From Puteibacter caeruleilacunae (lineage in GTDB: Bacteria > Bacteroidota > Bacteroidia > Bacteroidales > Prolixibacteraceae): DNA of 64,000 nucleotides. This document shows positions 42,609-51,492 of this stretch, piece by piece; within the stretch, counting starts at the first letter, position 1, and the number at the start of each line of letters is the position of its first letter. Under the pieces are notes generated by a model. The model made no database searches. It was not told where the DNA came from and worked only from the letters and a program-made list of their open reading frames with translations. The DNA lies in NCBI GenBank assembly GCA_005217565.1, contig SJCO01000010.1, positions 124,001 to 188,000 on the forward strand, written 5' to 3'. The position numbers were made by a program, and so were the translations under genes.

Positions 42609-44639
42609 CTAAGCTTTCTTCTTTAAAATAATCTGTTCACTTTCTTTTTGGATAATCTGATTGTAGAATTCTTTAAGAATCTCATATTCTTCTGCAGTAA
42701 AAATTGGTTTATTAATTGAGATTCGATTCTGAATCTGAAGCATGTTGTTTCCAGCATCCCTTATAATTAAGGTAAATGCACCTCCGTTTTGAGGTATCTT
42801 CATATTGATCGCTTGAGGCAATTCTTCAACCTCATATCCTTCAGGTATATTGATCAAATAAACCTGATTTTCTTTAAAGGTATAACCAAAATCAACTGGA
42901 TACTTTCGCTCCTTCAACTTAAACGGATTCTTTTCTTTCTGATCAAACAGGGTAGTCTTGATATAAATACGATCACCACTTGACACAGCAACATCGCTCA
43001 TATTAATATCAAATGATTCATTCAATGGCATAGCAGTCTGACCTACATTCTCAACATCAAATTTATCAAATTCCCAATCCTGGAAATCAGCAGTGTACTT
43101 TTCTTTATACTCATCAATATCTTTATAACTTAAGATACTCGCTCTCTTACCCATAGCAGAGTAACCTTTTCGGGTTATTTTGCAGCTACCAGTAAGTGAT
43201 CCATCTTCATTCAACGACAACTGTGCACGTGTACTTTTAATAGAGGTACCAACTTGCCATAAATCAATCCACTGAGGTTCAGTTCCTGGATGCTGTACGA
43301 TCATACCTTTGTTATTCAAACATCGGTAAGGTAATTGGTTAATCGCACTACACTTATCTGTTGCATCCATTAATAAACGTTTTCCATCAATTATACAGCT
43401 GGCAATTACATAATTAAATCCTGTAGATGTTGGATATACAAACAAGCCATTATCCCTGGTACTCAAAACTACTGGCATTGCATTAATTCCTGCCTTTTTC
43501 AGCATTAACGTAAGTACCAAATTAATATCCGCACAATTACCTGTTTTATCTTTCCATGCCTTACGAATTCCTGTTGTATACTTAGCTCGCATTCCATTCC
43601 ACTTCATATGGTTACGAACATATTCGAAAATTGCATGTGCTTTCGCAAGTTCACCTTCTTGTCCGTTTACTGCAACAGCCAACTCCTCTTCAATAAAGTT
43701 ACCTGGTAGGTTCACAATATCACCTAAATCAGAATCATTGTATAATTTTTCATTGATACTCTTCCATGATTCAGAATAGTTATACAACTTACTTTGTGGG
43801 AATTTTACCGACTGTAGCTCAAAACCTACTTGCTGAATGTAGTTATCAGATGTAGACAAATAAGCTTCTTCCTCAAACGCTGGCATAGCTTTAGCCACCC
43901 AATGATAACGTTTAATTCTGAAATCAATATTGGCAGTTCGTAGCTGTGTTTGCCCCGTTAAAGCATTTTTTGATTTTTCTGTATCTGAAATACGACCTGA
44001 CACATCTTCTTCTGTATAATCAGCAATACGTTCAAAGCCTTTTGTAAACTTTCTGAAATGAAAATATTCAGGTATTGAAACATCATACTCACTATACGCT
44101 ACAGGAATATCTTTTTGAAAATACCAGTTTCTCATATTTCTGAAGTATCCCCGGGAATTGATCATATATTTTACTTCAATAACAGATCCCACTTTTACAT
44201 TTGGCAATGTAAAATTCTCAGAATTCCAGTACTTATTAATACTTTCATGGATAAGGTCCTTACGCTCAAATTTTGTCATAACGACTTTTCCGTCTTCCAT
44301 ATTATAGGTAACTGCCTTTAAGCCCGACAGCTCCTCACCATTTCCTCCACTAGTATATAAGCTAATTTTAAAGTTAGCTTGATCAAGCCCTTCTTTTTTT
44401 AAGATTTTAATACGTACATGCCTGGTATTATGTAATTCCCATCCTTCACTTCGTACAAACTCAATAGCTGCATCACCTTTGTCGTAAAGCACTACTGCAG
44501 CTGCACTACTGTCAGGTTCATACGTGGTCATTTCCAATAAATCGGCATCGATTTTTCCAAACTTGACTTTTTTCTCTTTACCAATTGATGTAAGGGTGAG
44601 TAGACAAAAGAAAATCAAGCAAATAATAGAACTTTTCAT
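42609..44639 (-). CDS. DUF3857/transglutaminase-like protein, 676 residues
   Basis: This is the upstream partner of the gene at 40705 with the same order: signal peptide (about 1-20), DUF3857 domain (about 60-240), transglutaminase-like domain (about 290-430) and a C-terminal strand-rich part. The Cys is in 'KTGNCADINLVLTLMLKKAG', but where the other protein has FNHVI, this one has 'GFNYVIAS', so the triad His is Tyr; the Asp is in 'LLMDATDK'. It may therefore be a non-catalytic partner, though this variant is seen elsewhere in the phylum. The 286-base gap upstream, shared with the divergent transhydrogenase operon, holds the direct repeat at 44825. Confidence 0.86.
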   Translation of the reverse strand: MKSSIICLIFFCLLTLTSIGKEKKVKFGKIDADLLEMTTYEPDSSAAAVVLYDKGDAAIEFVRSEGWELHNTRHVRIKILKKEGLDQANFKISLYTSGGNGEELSGLKAVTYNMEDGKVVMTKFERKDLIHESINKYWNSENFTLPNVKVGSVIEVKYMINSRGYFRNMRNWYFQKDIPVAYSEYDVSIPEYFHFRKFTKGFERIADYTEEDVSGRISDTEKSKNALTGQTQLRTANIDFRIKRYHWVAKAMPAFEEEAYLSTSDNYIQQVGFELQSVKFPQSKLYNYSESWKSINEKLYNDSDLGDIVNLPGNFIEEELAVAVNGQEGELAKAHAIFEYVRNHMKWNGMRAKYTTGIRKAWKDKTGNCADINLVLTLMLKKAGINAMPVVLSTRDNGLFVYPTSTGFNYVIASCIIDGKRLLMDATDKCSAINQLPYRCLNNKGMIVQHPGTEPQWIDLWQVGTSIKSTRAQLSLNEDGSLTGSCKITRKGYSAMGKRASILSYKDIDEYKEKYTADFQDWEFDKFDVENVGQTAMPLNESFDINMSDVAVSSGDRIYIKTTLFDQKEKNPFKLKERKYPVDFGYTFKENQVYLINIPEGYEVEELPQAINMKIPQNGGAFTLIIRDAGNNMLQIQNRISINKPIFTAEEYEILKEFYNQIIQKESEQIILKKKA

Positions 44640-44824
44640 AACTGAATATTATAAGGGTTAATGTAATTGTTGTTCATTTTTAAAAGCTACATGAAAACAC
44701 GCTCTAAAACCCTCTAATCCAACACCTAACACTCAATACGATCGAAGTTTCCATATCACAGATAAAGTGAAGTTAAGGAAAATCAAGCAATTCCGTAGCA
44801 GTTTAACAGAATTCGATTTACTAT

Positions 44825-44864
44825 AATTAGCATATGTCCAACATTTTAAAGAATTAGCATATGT
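44825..44864 (+). repeat. 13-bp direct repeat upstream of the transhydrogenase operon
   Basis: AATTAGCATATGT occurs twice, at 44825-44837 and 44852-44864, exactly 27 bases apart, each with a CATATG core. The pair lies 60-100 bases before pntAA and looks like two binding sites for one regulator. A TTACTTTG sequence about 30 bases further on resembles a -7 box. Confidence 0.5.
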
Positions 44865-44925
44865 TGCATAACAGGTAAAACTTATGGCTATTACTTTGTT
44901 TATAGTGTTAACAAAATCAATCGCT

Positions 44926-46050
44926 ATGATCATTGGACTATTAAAAGAATCTCATCCTGAGCAAAGGGTAGCAATGCTTCCTGAGAATATAAAATCACTG
45001 GTTGACATGAATGTCGATATATGGATTGAAGATCAGGCTGGCGTTAGTGCCTTTATCAGTAATGAAAAGTATGAAGAAGTGGGAGCCATAATCAGGTCTA
45101 GGAAAGAGATCCTCTCTGAGGCCACAATCATACTACAGATTAACCCAATATCCGAAGAGGAATTGTCACATTTAACCGATCATCAAGTAATTATCGGAGT
45201 ATTAAATCCATTACGGGAAAAAGAACTGGTCGCATCCATTAAAGAAAAGAACCTTACTTCTTTTAGTCTTGATTCCATTCCCAGAACAACCAGGGCACAG
45301 GCAATGGATGTATTATCCTCTATGGCGACAGTTGCCGGTTATAAAGCAGTACTCGAAGCAGCCATGCAATTGCCAACATTCTTTCCGATGTTCATGACAG
45401 CTGCTGGAACGATAAGACCAGCTAATGTACTCATTCTAGGTGCAGGAGTTGCCGGATTACAAGCCATTGCTACAGCAAGAAAACTAGGAGCACAGGTATC
45501 GGTATTTGATGTTCGTGCTGCAGTAAAAGAAGAAGTAATGAGTCTGGGAGGCAAATTTGTAGATGTCGAAGGAGCCAAAGAAGACAGGTCCGCTGGAGGT
45601 TACGCGGTTGAGCAGACTGAAGAGTATAAACAAAAGCAGCAAGAAGCAATTAATACACATGCATTAAAATCGGATGTAATCATTTGTACAGCACAAATTC
45701 CCGGCAGAAAAGCTCCGCTGTTGATCAGTAAGGAAATTGTAGAGCAAATGAAACCAGGATCAGTGATTATCGATCTCGCGGCATCAACTGGGGGGAACTG
45801 TGAAGTAACAGTAGACAATCAAATGATCAGCCATCATGGTATCAACGTGATTGGAAACTCAAATTATCCATCATCAATGCCGCTAGATGCCAGTCGTATG
45901 TTTTCAAAAAATCTATTCAACTTCCTTAAGCTAATAATCAACGACAAGGGAGATTTGAACCTTGATTTCGATGATGATATAGTCCAGGGGACCTGCATCA
46001 CCCACCAAGGAGAGATTATTAATGAAAGAGTTAAAAGTCAGCTGACATAA
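44926..46050 (+). CDS. pntAA: NAD(P) transhydrogenase subunit alpha, NAD-binding part
   Basis: This is the soluble NAD(H)-binding domain I of the proton-translocating transhydrogenase, which uses the proton gradient to reduce NADP with NADH. The 374-residue protein starts 'MIIGLLKESHPEQRVAMLPENI', typical for the family, so the ATG at 44926 is used rather than the upstream frame from 44884. 'ANVLILGAGVAGLQAIATARKLGA' is the Rossmann motif and 'QTEEYKQKQQEAINTHALKSDVIICTAQIPGRKAPLL' the mobile-loop region. It lacks membrane segments because the alpha subunit is split in this organism. It is the first gene of a three-gene operon. Confidence 0.95.
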   Translation: MIIGLLKESHPEQRVAMLPENIKSLVDMNVDIWIEDQAGVSAFISNEKYEEVGAIIRSRKEILSEATIILQINPISEEELSHLTDHQVIIGVLNPLREKELVASIKEKNLTSFSLDSIPRTTRAQAMDVLSSMATVAGYKAVLEAAMQLPTFFPMFMTAAGTIRPANVLILGAGVAGLQAIATARKLGAQVSVFDVRAAVKEEVMSLGGKFVDVEGAKEDRSAGGYAVEQTEEYKQKQQEAINTHALKSDVIICTAQIPGRKAPLLISKEIVEQMKPGSVIIDLAASTGGNCEVTVDNQMISHHGINVIGNSNYPSSMPLDASRMFSKNLFNFLKLIINDKGDLNLDFDDDIVQGTCITHQGEIINERVKSQLT

Positions 46051-46068
46051 ACTATAAAATTCACAACA

Positions 46069-46386
46069 ATGGAAGATATTCTCATATACTTTTTTACCTA
46101 CAAGGAAGCAATATTCATTATTGCACTCTCCATTTTCCTGGGAATAGAGGTCATCTCAAATGTGCCAGCGGTATTGCATACTCCGTTAATGTCGGGAGCT
46201 AATGCCATCAGTGGTGTAATTATCATTGGTGGAATAATTTTAGTAGGTCATGCTGATGTTTCACAGCTATCTATTGAACTTATACTTGGAATACTGGCAG
46301 TATTTTTCGGGACATTGAATGTTATTGGAGGATTTGTAGTTACCGACCGAATGTTGGAAATGTTTAAGAAGAAAAAGAAAAAATGA
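46069..46386 (+). CDS. pntAB: NAD(P) transhydrogenase subunit alpha, membrane part
   Basis: The 105-residue protein has three membrane segments and corresponds to the C-terminal membrane part of the alpha subunit. 'SNVPAVLHTPLMSGANAISGVIIIGGIIL' is the highly conserved helix of this family, and the end 'FVVTDRMLEMFKKKKKK' is the usual short basic tail. It sits 18 bases after pntAA and its stop overlaps the pntB start (ATGA). Together with pntB it forms the proton channel. Confidence 0.95.
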   Translation: MEDILIYFFTYKEAIFIIALSIFLGIEVISNVPAVLHTPLMSGANAISGVIIIGGIILVGHADVSQLSIELILGILAVFFGTLNVIGGFVVTDRMLEMFKKKKKK

Positions 46387-47825
46387 TGGATACAATTCTA
46401 GGAACAATTAATGGTGTGGATTTCACCATTGGAGAAACCATTCTTGAGTTAAGTTATCTTTTATCTGCAATATTCTTTGTTGTGGGTTTAAAGTTGCTTA
46501 GTCATCCCGAATCGGCACGCAAAGGAAACTTTTACGCTGCAGGAGGCATGTTGCTTGCCATGATCACAACTATACTGCTACACAAAAATGAAAGCGGACA
46601 AGCAATAGGATTAGCCAACATAGGCATCATTACAGCAACAATTGCTGCCGGCGGTTTAGTCGGCTCTGTTATTGCGCGCAAAGTAAAGATGACCGCGATG
46701 CCTCAACTTGTATCCTTTTTCAATGCCACAGGAGGTGCAGCCTCTGCGTTGGTTGCACTACTTGAATATCCAAATGCTGATCCTTCAAATACCGGATCTA
46801 TGCTGGTAACTATTCTGGGATTAATCATTGGTAGTATTGCCTTTAGTGGAAGTATGATTGCTTACGGAAAACTTGATGGTAAAGTGGGCGACCTAACGGC
46901 AGGCTATATGAAATATATAAACCTACTATTTTTGATTCTTGTTACAGTAACTGGTACCTGGCTGGTCGTTTCTAATACTCCGGTTGAAGAAATGCAATGG
47001 GCAATATATTCTCTATTTGCGCTCACATTGGTATATGGAATTCTATTTGTCATGCCTATTGGAGGAGCCGATATGCCTGTCGTCATTTCACTCCTCAATA
47101 GCTTCACAGGGATTGCAGCGGCAATGGCCGGTTTTATCTACAATAATCAGGCAATGATACTTGGTGGTATCTTGGTAGGAGCCGCAGGAAGCATCTTAAC
47201 CATTTTAATGGTTCGGGCCATGAACCGATCGTTAGTTAATGTTTTGGTTGGTGCTTTCGGAGGTGGCGGAGCCAGTGCTGATCAAGTACAGGGAATCATC
47301 AAAGAAATCTCAGTGAGTGATGCATCGATACTTCTAAGCTATTCACAAAGTGTTGTGATTGTTCCTGGTTATGGATTAGCAGTAGCACAAGCACAACATG
47401 TTTGTCATGAACTCGATAATTTGCTAGAAGGGAAGGGTGTTCAGGTGAGGTATGCAATACATCCAGTGGCAGGTAGAATGCCAGGGCATATGAACGTACT
47501 ATTGGCCGAAGCGGATGTACCATACGATAAACTTGTAGAGATGGAAGACATTAATCCAGACATGCCTAATACCGATGTGGTAATTGTCATTGGAGCTAAT
47601 GACGTTGTTAATCCTGCAGCAGACGATGATCCATCAAGTCCGATCTATGGTATGCCAATTATTCGCACACACGAAGCAAAAAATATCATTGTAATGAAAC
47701 GAGGAATGGGTAAAGGTTATGCCGGTATTGAAAACTTCTTATTCTTCAATGATAAGACCCGGATGCTATTTGGTAATGCAAAAGACTCGATACAGAAATT
47801 AGTAACAGAAATAAAAACACTATAA
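46383..47825 (+). CDS. pntB: NAD(P) transhydrogenase subunit beta
   Basis: PntB carries the remaining membrane helices (about residues 20-260, eight to nine segments) and the C-terminal NADP(H)-binding domain III (about 300-480). Domain III shows 'VVIVPGYGLAVAQAQHVCHEL', 'YAIHPVAGRMPGHMNVLLAEADVPYDKL' and 'VVIVIGANDVVNPAADDDPSSPIYGMPI', all diagnostic. The 480-residue length is normal. The start at 46383 overlaps the pntAB stop; the next codon is also ATG. The operon makes NADPH for biosynthesis. Terminator follows at once. Confidence 0.96.
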   Translation: MMDTILGTINGVDFTIGETILELSYLLSAIFFVVGLKLLSHPESARKGNFYAAGGMLLAMITTILLHKNESGQAIGLANIGIITATIAAGGLVGSVIARKVKMTAMPQLVSFFNATGGAASALVALLEYPNADPSNTGSMLVTILGLIIGSIAFSGSMIAYGKLDGKVGDLTAGYMKYINLLFLILVTVTGTWLVVSNTPVEEMQWAIYSLFALTLVYGILFVMPIGGADMPVVISLLNSFTGIAAAMAGFIYNNQAMILGGILVGAAGSILTILMVRAMNRSLVNVLVGAFGGGGASADQVQGIIKEISVSDASILLSYSQSVVIVPGYGLAVAQAQHVCHELDNLLEGKGVQVRYAIHPVAGRMPGHMNVLLAEADVPYDKLVEMEDINPDMPNTDVVIVIGANDVVNPAADDDPSSPIYGMPIIRTHEAKNIIVMKRGMGKGYAGIENFLFFNDKTRMLFGNAKDSIQKLVTEIKTL

Positions 47826-47830
47826 AAACA

Positions 47831-47870
47831 AAGCCCCTCGCTTAATACGGCAAGGGGCTTCAATATTTTA
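47831..47870. terminator. Bidirectional terminator after pntB
   Basis: AAGCCCCT pairs with AGGGGCTT, with an imperfect inner extension, and A/T-rich tracts flank it on both strands. It separates pntB from the convergent rhodanese gene. Confidence 0.8.
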
Positions 47871-48260
47871 ATTTTGAGATTCAACTGTTTCCAATCCTTC
47901 AGCCTTCCAGCCTTTTATTCCTCCAGCCAAATTAATTACATGTTTGTATCCCAAATCAGCTAACAATTTCATTGTTTTTCCACTGCGGTTACCTGAACGA
48001 CAGTATACACAAATTGTTCTCTTCTTTGAAAGACTAGAGATATTCTGCTTAAAATTCGGATCAAAGAAATCGATCAAGATTGCACTCTCTAAATGAGCAT
48101 CTTCAAACTCACTGGCAGTCCTAACATCAACCAATACAATATTTTTTTCCTTAATCATCTTAGCAAATTCATTAGCTGTCAAATCCTTTCCTTCACGTGG
48201 CTTGGCAACACATACAATAACATTTAGCAAAAAGAATACTAATACAGTTAAAATTCTCAT
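47868..48260 (-). CDS. Rhodanese-like domain protein, exported
   Basis: The product has a signal peptide ('MRILTVLVFFLLNVIVCVA') and one rhodanese domain (about residues 30-125). 'IVLVDVRTASEFEDAHLESAILIDFF' is the CH2A-like start and 'ICVYCRSGNRSGKTMKLL' the active-site loop with the persulfide Cys. It may handle sulfane sulfur or cyanide in the periplasm. The frame continues upstream to 48344, but that part lacks a signal peptide, so the start is one of the two adjacent ATGs at 48263 and 48260; the latter is better spaced from a TGTGAG sequence. It stands alone between the transhydrogenase operon and the glycan cluster. Confidence 0.85.
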   Translation of the reverse strand: MRILTVLVFFLLNVIVCVAKPREGKDLTANEFAKMIKEKNIVLVDVRTASEFEDAHLESAILIDFFDPNFKQNISSLSKKRTICVYCRSGNRSGKTMKLLADLGYKHVINLAGGIKGWKAEGLETVESQN

Positions 48261-48383
48261 CATCTCACATTTACGATTATATAAAGCATGCAAAAATAAA
48301 GGAATATTTGAATAATCGTTGCTACCAACGCTTACAGTTTCCAAACTAATGCATCGCCTTTTTCAGTAACAATCCCGTAAATT

Positions 48384-49319
48384 CTATTTGTTGGGATACT
48401 TCTCCTTCAATCGCTTCAATTCTTCCGCTGTTATCGGTACAAAACTACAGTGCTTTGACTTTGCAGGAGTCTTGACTTCAATCTTCTTAAACGACTTAAA
48501 GTCTGTGGTCTCCCATGCTTCCAATGCACTCCCAAATGGATCACCATAGATATACCAACGATCTTCTCCAATCAATTTGATAATCTCTGGTCCTTCTGTA
48601 GGGCGTGATTGATTTGGTAGCACCTCTTTTCCATGATCTTTCTGACCGAAAGTAAATCCTTCCTCATTAGGATCTAATGTTGGCGATACATACATTCGGT
48701 TACCCTCCTTATCTTCGGTCATTGCAGGCTTGTGGAATCCATAATACAATCCTTTATGCTCAACAATTGTCAAGTCAATACTCGAGGTACCAATATCATA
48801 ATACACCCCATACTGATCAGTAGTGATGTTTTTCCAATCTTTGGTCTTCAAATAACACATTACATTGTGACCATCTTTGATCGATGCCCAGAAAACATAG
48901 AACAACTTCTCCTTCTTAGAATAAAAGAACTCAGGCGCCCAAGCTCTTTTCATTTCTGCAGGTACTACATCAATAGGTCCACCTTCCCAGTTTATTAAAT
49001 CATCCGACTCCCAATGAAAGATTGTCGGGTGATCCCATCCCTTGGTATGTACCAAATGAAATTTTCCATTTACACGATGTACATAAGGATCGCGAAGCCT
49101 CACTTTTGAATCGAATACAGGTTTTCCGTTATTCAACATATTCCAATTACGAGCATCAGTACTCCAGGCGTAATACAATTTCTCTTCAGGACTGAAGTAC
49201 GACATGAGATATGCCACGCAATCTTTCTCTTTTACCTTTTTATTCTTACCTGCCGCGCTGACTTTTCCTATTGAGCTAACCAACAAGCATGCTAATAATA
49301 TGATATAGATTTGCTTCAT
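48384..49319 (-). CDS. GH43-like glycosidase, exported (last gene of glycan cluster)
   Basis: The 311-residue protein has a signal peptide (about 1-22) and a five-bladed beta-propeller of the GH43/GH32/GH68 type. Likely catalytic residues are Asp in 'VRLRDPYVHRV', Asp in 'SSIDLTIVEHKG' and Glu in 'PTEGPEIIKLIG'; 'RAWAPEFFYSKKEKLFYVFWAS' is the conserved WAPE element. GH43 enzymes mostly release L-arabinofuranose or D-xylose, which fits the arabinose theme here. It is a paralogue of the gene at 50452 and lies 14 bases after the GH5-like gene. No type IX or lipoprotein signal is seen, so it is probably periplasmic. Confidence 0.8.
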   Translation of the reverse strand: MKQIYIILLACLLVSSIGKVSAAGKNKKVKEKDCVAYLMSYFSPEEKLYYAWSTDARNWNMLNNGKPVFDSKVRLRDPYVHRVNGKFHLVHTKGWDHPTIFHWESDDLINWEGGPIDVVPAEMKRAWAPEFFYSKKEKLFYVFWASIKDGHNVMCYLKTKDWKNITTDQYGVYYDIGTSSIDLTIVEHKGLYYGFHKPAMTEDKEGNRMYVSPTLDPNEEGFTFGQKDHGKEVLPNQSRPTEGPEIIKLIGEDRWYIYGDPFGSALEAWETTDFKSFKKIEVKTPAKSKHCSFVPITAEELKRLKEKYPNK

Positions 49320-49333
49320 AATTTCCCGAATTT

Positions 49334-50428
49334 CTATTTCAACATTTGCTTGATGTAATCAACCTCTTCCTGGATATAAGCCTGTCCATTTTTACGGAAA
49401 ATGTCATGAAACCAAAGCTCAGGTTCTCCCTGATATTGCTTATGCCATGAATCCCATGGATAAATTGTTTGAGATTTTCCTGATACAAATCCCCAGTTGT
49501 AAGCCGCAACATTGTACTTCTTAAAAATAGGTAGAATATTCTGGAAGGTAGATCCGGTCTTACGTGCCATATACTCAGTACAGATCAATGGTCGATTCGA
49601 TTGCGCCAATCGCTTCACCATTTTTTCAGTTGCTTCTGGACCAGAGTAACAATGAAAGTTAATCACATCTGAATTGTTATACGCAAATTGATCGATTGCA
49701 CTCATCTGATCAAGCTCCTTATGGATAGATGTCCACACATCCACACAAATAGGCTGAGAAGGATTCACCTCACGCACCCACTTATATACTTTCTTCAGTA
49801 ATGCCAGGGAGTATTTCCCCTTATTCTTAGGTTCCATTTTACCATAACTACTTCCATTGGTATTTCCTGGTTCATTATAGATATCCCAGATAATCACACG
49901 CTTATCTTTCTTAAAGTGTTTTACCACACCTTTGATGTATCCTTCAAGGGCATCACACTTCTTTTCATCAATTAATACATCATGACCGGGACTCTGTACC
50001 CAGCCCGAATTGTGAACATGAGGTTTTGGATCTGGTTGTTTTCCAAGCTTTGGATAAGGGTGCCATACATCATCTAACAACACCAACATGGTTTTAATCC
50101 CGTGTTTGTCAGCAATTTTCAAATACTGTTCTACACGATCAATAAATCCTTCTTTATCCTGCTCCCACAGTAAATTGTGAAGAAAAACACGCATGGTATT
50201 GAAACCAAGATCTTCGGCCCAGGCTAATTCTCGATCTATGGCTTCCGGATCAAAAGTATCAGCCTGCCACATCTCCAACTGGTTAATTGCAGAAGATGGA
50301 GCAAAATTAGCTCCTACAAGCCATCCTTGCTTTTTATACCACTTATTTACCTTTTCTTCACTCCAACGCTGGGCATACAATCCCATAGTCGTGCTCAAAA
50401 GCACAACCCAAATAACTAATCTCTTCAT
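49334..50428 (-). CDS. GH5-like clan A glycoside hydrolase, exported
   Basis: Residues 1-20 are a signal peptide. The 364-residue protein is a TIM barrel of clan GH-A: 'GWLVGANFAPSSAINQLEMWQADTFDPEAIDRELAWAEDLGFNTMRVFLH' is the start, 'IIWDIYNEPGNTNGSS' contains the acid/base Glu after strand 4, and 'RPLICTEYMAR' the nucleophile Glu after strand 7. Proteins like this are often labelled cellulase or xylanase, but specificity cannot be read here. It is set between two GH43-like genes (14 and 23 bases), so it likely attacks the same glycan. Confidence 0.8.
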   Translation of the reverse strand: MKRLVIWVVLLSTTMGLYAQRWSEEKVNKWYKKQGWLVGANFAPSSAINQLEMWQADTFDPEAIDRELAWAEDLGFNTMRVFLHNLLWEQDKEGFIDRVEQYLKIADKHGIKTMLVLLDDVWHPYPKLGKQPDPKPHVHNSGWVQSPGHDVLIDEKKCDALEGYIKGVVKHFKKDKRVIIWDIYNEPGNTNGSSYGKMEPKNKGKYSLALLKKVYKWVREVNPSQPICVDVWTSIHKELDQMSAIDQFAYNNSDVINFHCYSGPEATEKMVKRLAQSNRPLICTEYMARKTGSTFQNILPIFKKYNVAAYNWGFVSGKSQTIYPWDSWHKQYQGEPELWFHDIFRKNGQAYIQEEVDYIKQMLK

Positions 50429-50451
50429 CTGGTTAATACGTTAATAGATTG

Positions 50452-51387
50452 CTAATTATATTTCTTCAAAAGTTTCTTTGCTATTTTTGCAGGCACTTTA
50501 AAAACTGTTCCATGACGCACTCCGCCGGTAAACGAAATCTGATCAGAGATATCTTTCCAGTTCTTAAGATCTGTTGATTCTACAGCCCCCATACTTTTCT
50601 GAGTATACTTATCGAAATAAACGATGTATTTGCCATCCCATTTAATACAGGTAGGTCCTTCAGCCCAGTATTTTCCAGTGATTGGTTCTGATGGAGCAGT
50701 ATACGGTCCTTCAATTTTATTTGCAGTTGTCCAGCGTATATTCTTCTGCGCAACAGGAACTTTCGTCTCGTCCTTAATAAACATCATGTACCCCTCATCC
50801 ATTTTCAGAATAGATCCATCAATTACATTAAAGCCATGATCATAAAAGAGCTTAGTCTCTGAGAATGTCTTAAAATCTTTAGTAGTGATGCTATACATTC
50901 TATGATTATATTTATTGCCCCCTGATCCTTTTGTCTCTGTGAATTTGTCAGAAATGGTTGTCGACCAGAAGATCATGTATTGTTGTTGTACATCATCATA
51001 TACAATCTCAGGCGCCCAACAATTCTGAGCATTCTCTTCATGTTTCATCACAGGGATGTAAATCTGATCAGACCAGTTAACAAGATCTTTTGAATTGGCA
51101 TAGCCGATTCCTTTCTCATTCCATCCAGAAGTCCAAACCATATGGAAACGCTTATCCGGCCCATAAATGATACATGGATCGCGCATCAATACACTTTCTC
51201 CCACTTCTGGTTGTAGAAACGACTCGTCATTTTTGAGAGTATTCCACTTATACCCATCCTCACTGAAAGCTAAATGCAAACCATCTTCTCCATTTCCCTT
51301 AAAGTATGAGAAAAATAATACCTCTTTCTGTGCAAAACTCAACATAGGTGTTAAAAGTAACACCAGTAAAAAACGTTTAATCATCAT
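50452..51387 (-). CDS. GH43-like glycosidase, exported
   Basis: The 311-residue product, with a signal peptide (about 1-19), is a second five-bladed propeller protein. Probable catalytic residues are Asp in 'SVLMRDPCIIYG', Asp in 'FNVIDGSILKMD' and Glu in 'YWAEGPTCIKWDGKY'; 'NCWAPEIVYDDVQQQYMIFWS' is the WAPE element. It is a paralogue of the gene at 48384 with clear divergence around the active-site pocket, suggesting a different linkage or sugar. It follows the unassigned 676-residue protein by 105 bases, in which there is a run of GAACCT-type repeats. Confidence 0.8.
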   Translation of the reverse strand: MMIKRFLLVLLLTPMLSFAQKEVLFFSYFKGNGEDGLHLAFSEDGYKWNTLKNDESFLQPEVGESVLMRDPCIIYGPDKRFHMVWTSGWNEKGIGYANSKDLVNWSDQIYIPVMKHEENAQNCWAPEIVYDDVQQQYMIFWSTTISDKFTETKGSGGNKYNHRMYSITTKDFKTFSETKLFYDHGFNVIDGSILKMDEGYMMFIKDETKVPVAQKNIRWTTANKIEGPYTAPSEPITGKYWAEGPTCIKWDGKYIVYFDKYTQKSMGAVESTDLKNWKDISDQISFTGGVRHGTVFKVPAKIAKKLLKKYN

Positions 51388-51439
51388 CCTATTTTTTAGT
51401 TCTTCATATTACTTCTAAGGGAGGCTTATTCCAATGCCT

Positions 51440-51492
51440 TGAACCTGAAACTGTGAGGCGCTAGCCGAACTGGAACCTGAAACCTGGAACCT
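51440..51492. repeat. Imperfect GAACCTG heptamer repeats
   Basis: Between two genes of the glycan cluster the sequence reads TTGAACCTGAAACTG, then a GGCGCTAGCC palindrome, then GGAACCTGAAACCTGGAACC. The 7-base unit (G)AACCTG recurs about five times with changes. Its composition is unlike the surrounding A/T-rich gap. It resembles short intergenic repeats of the AACCTGA type. Confidence 0.55.
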
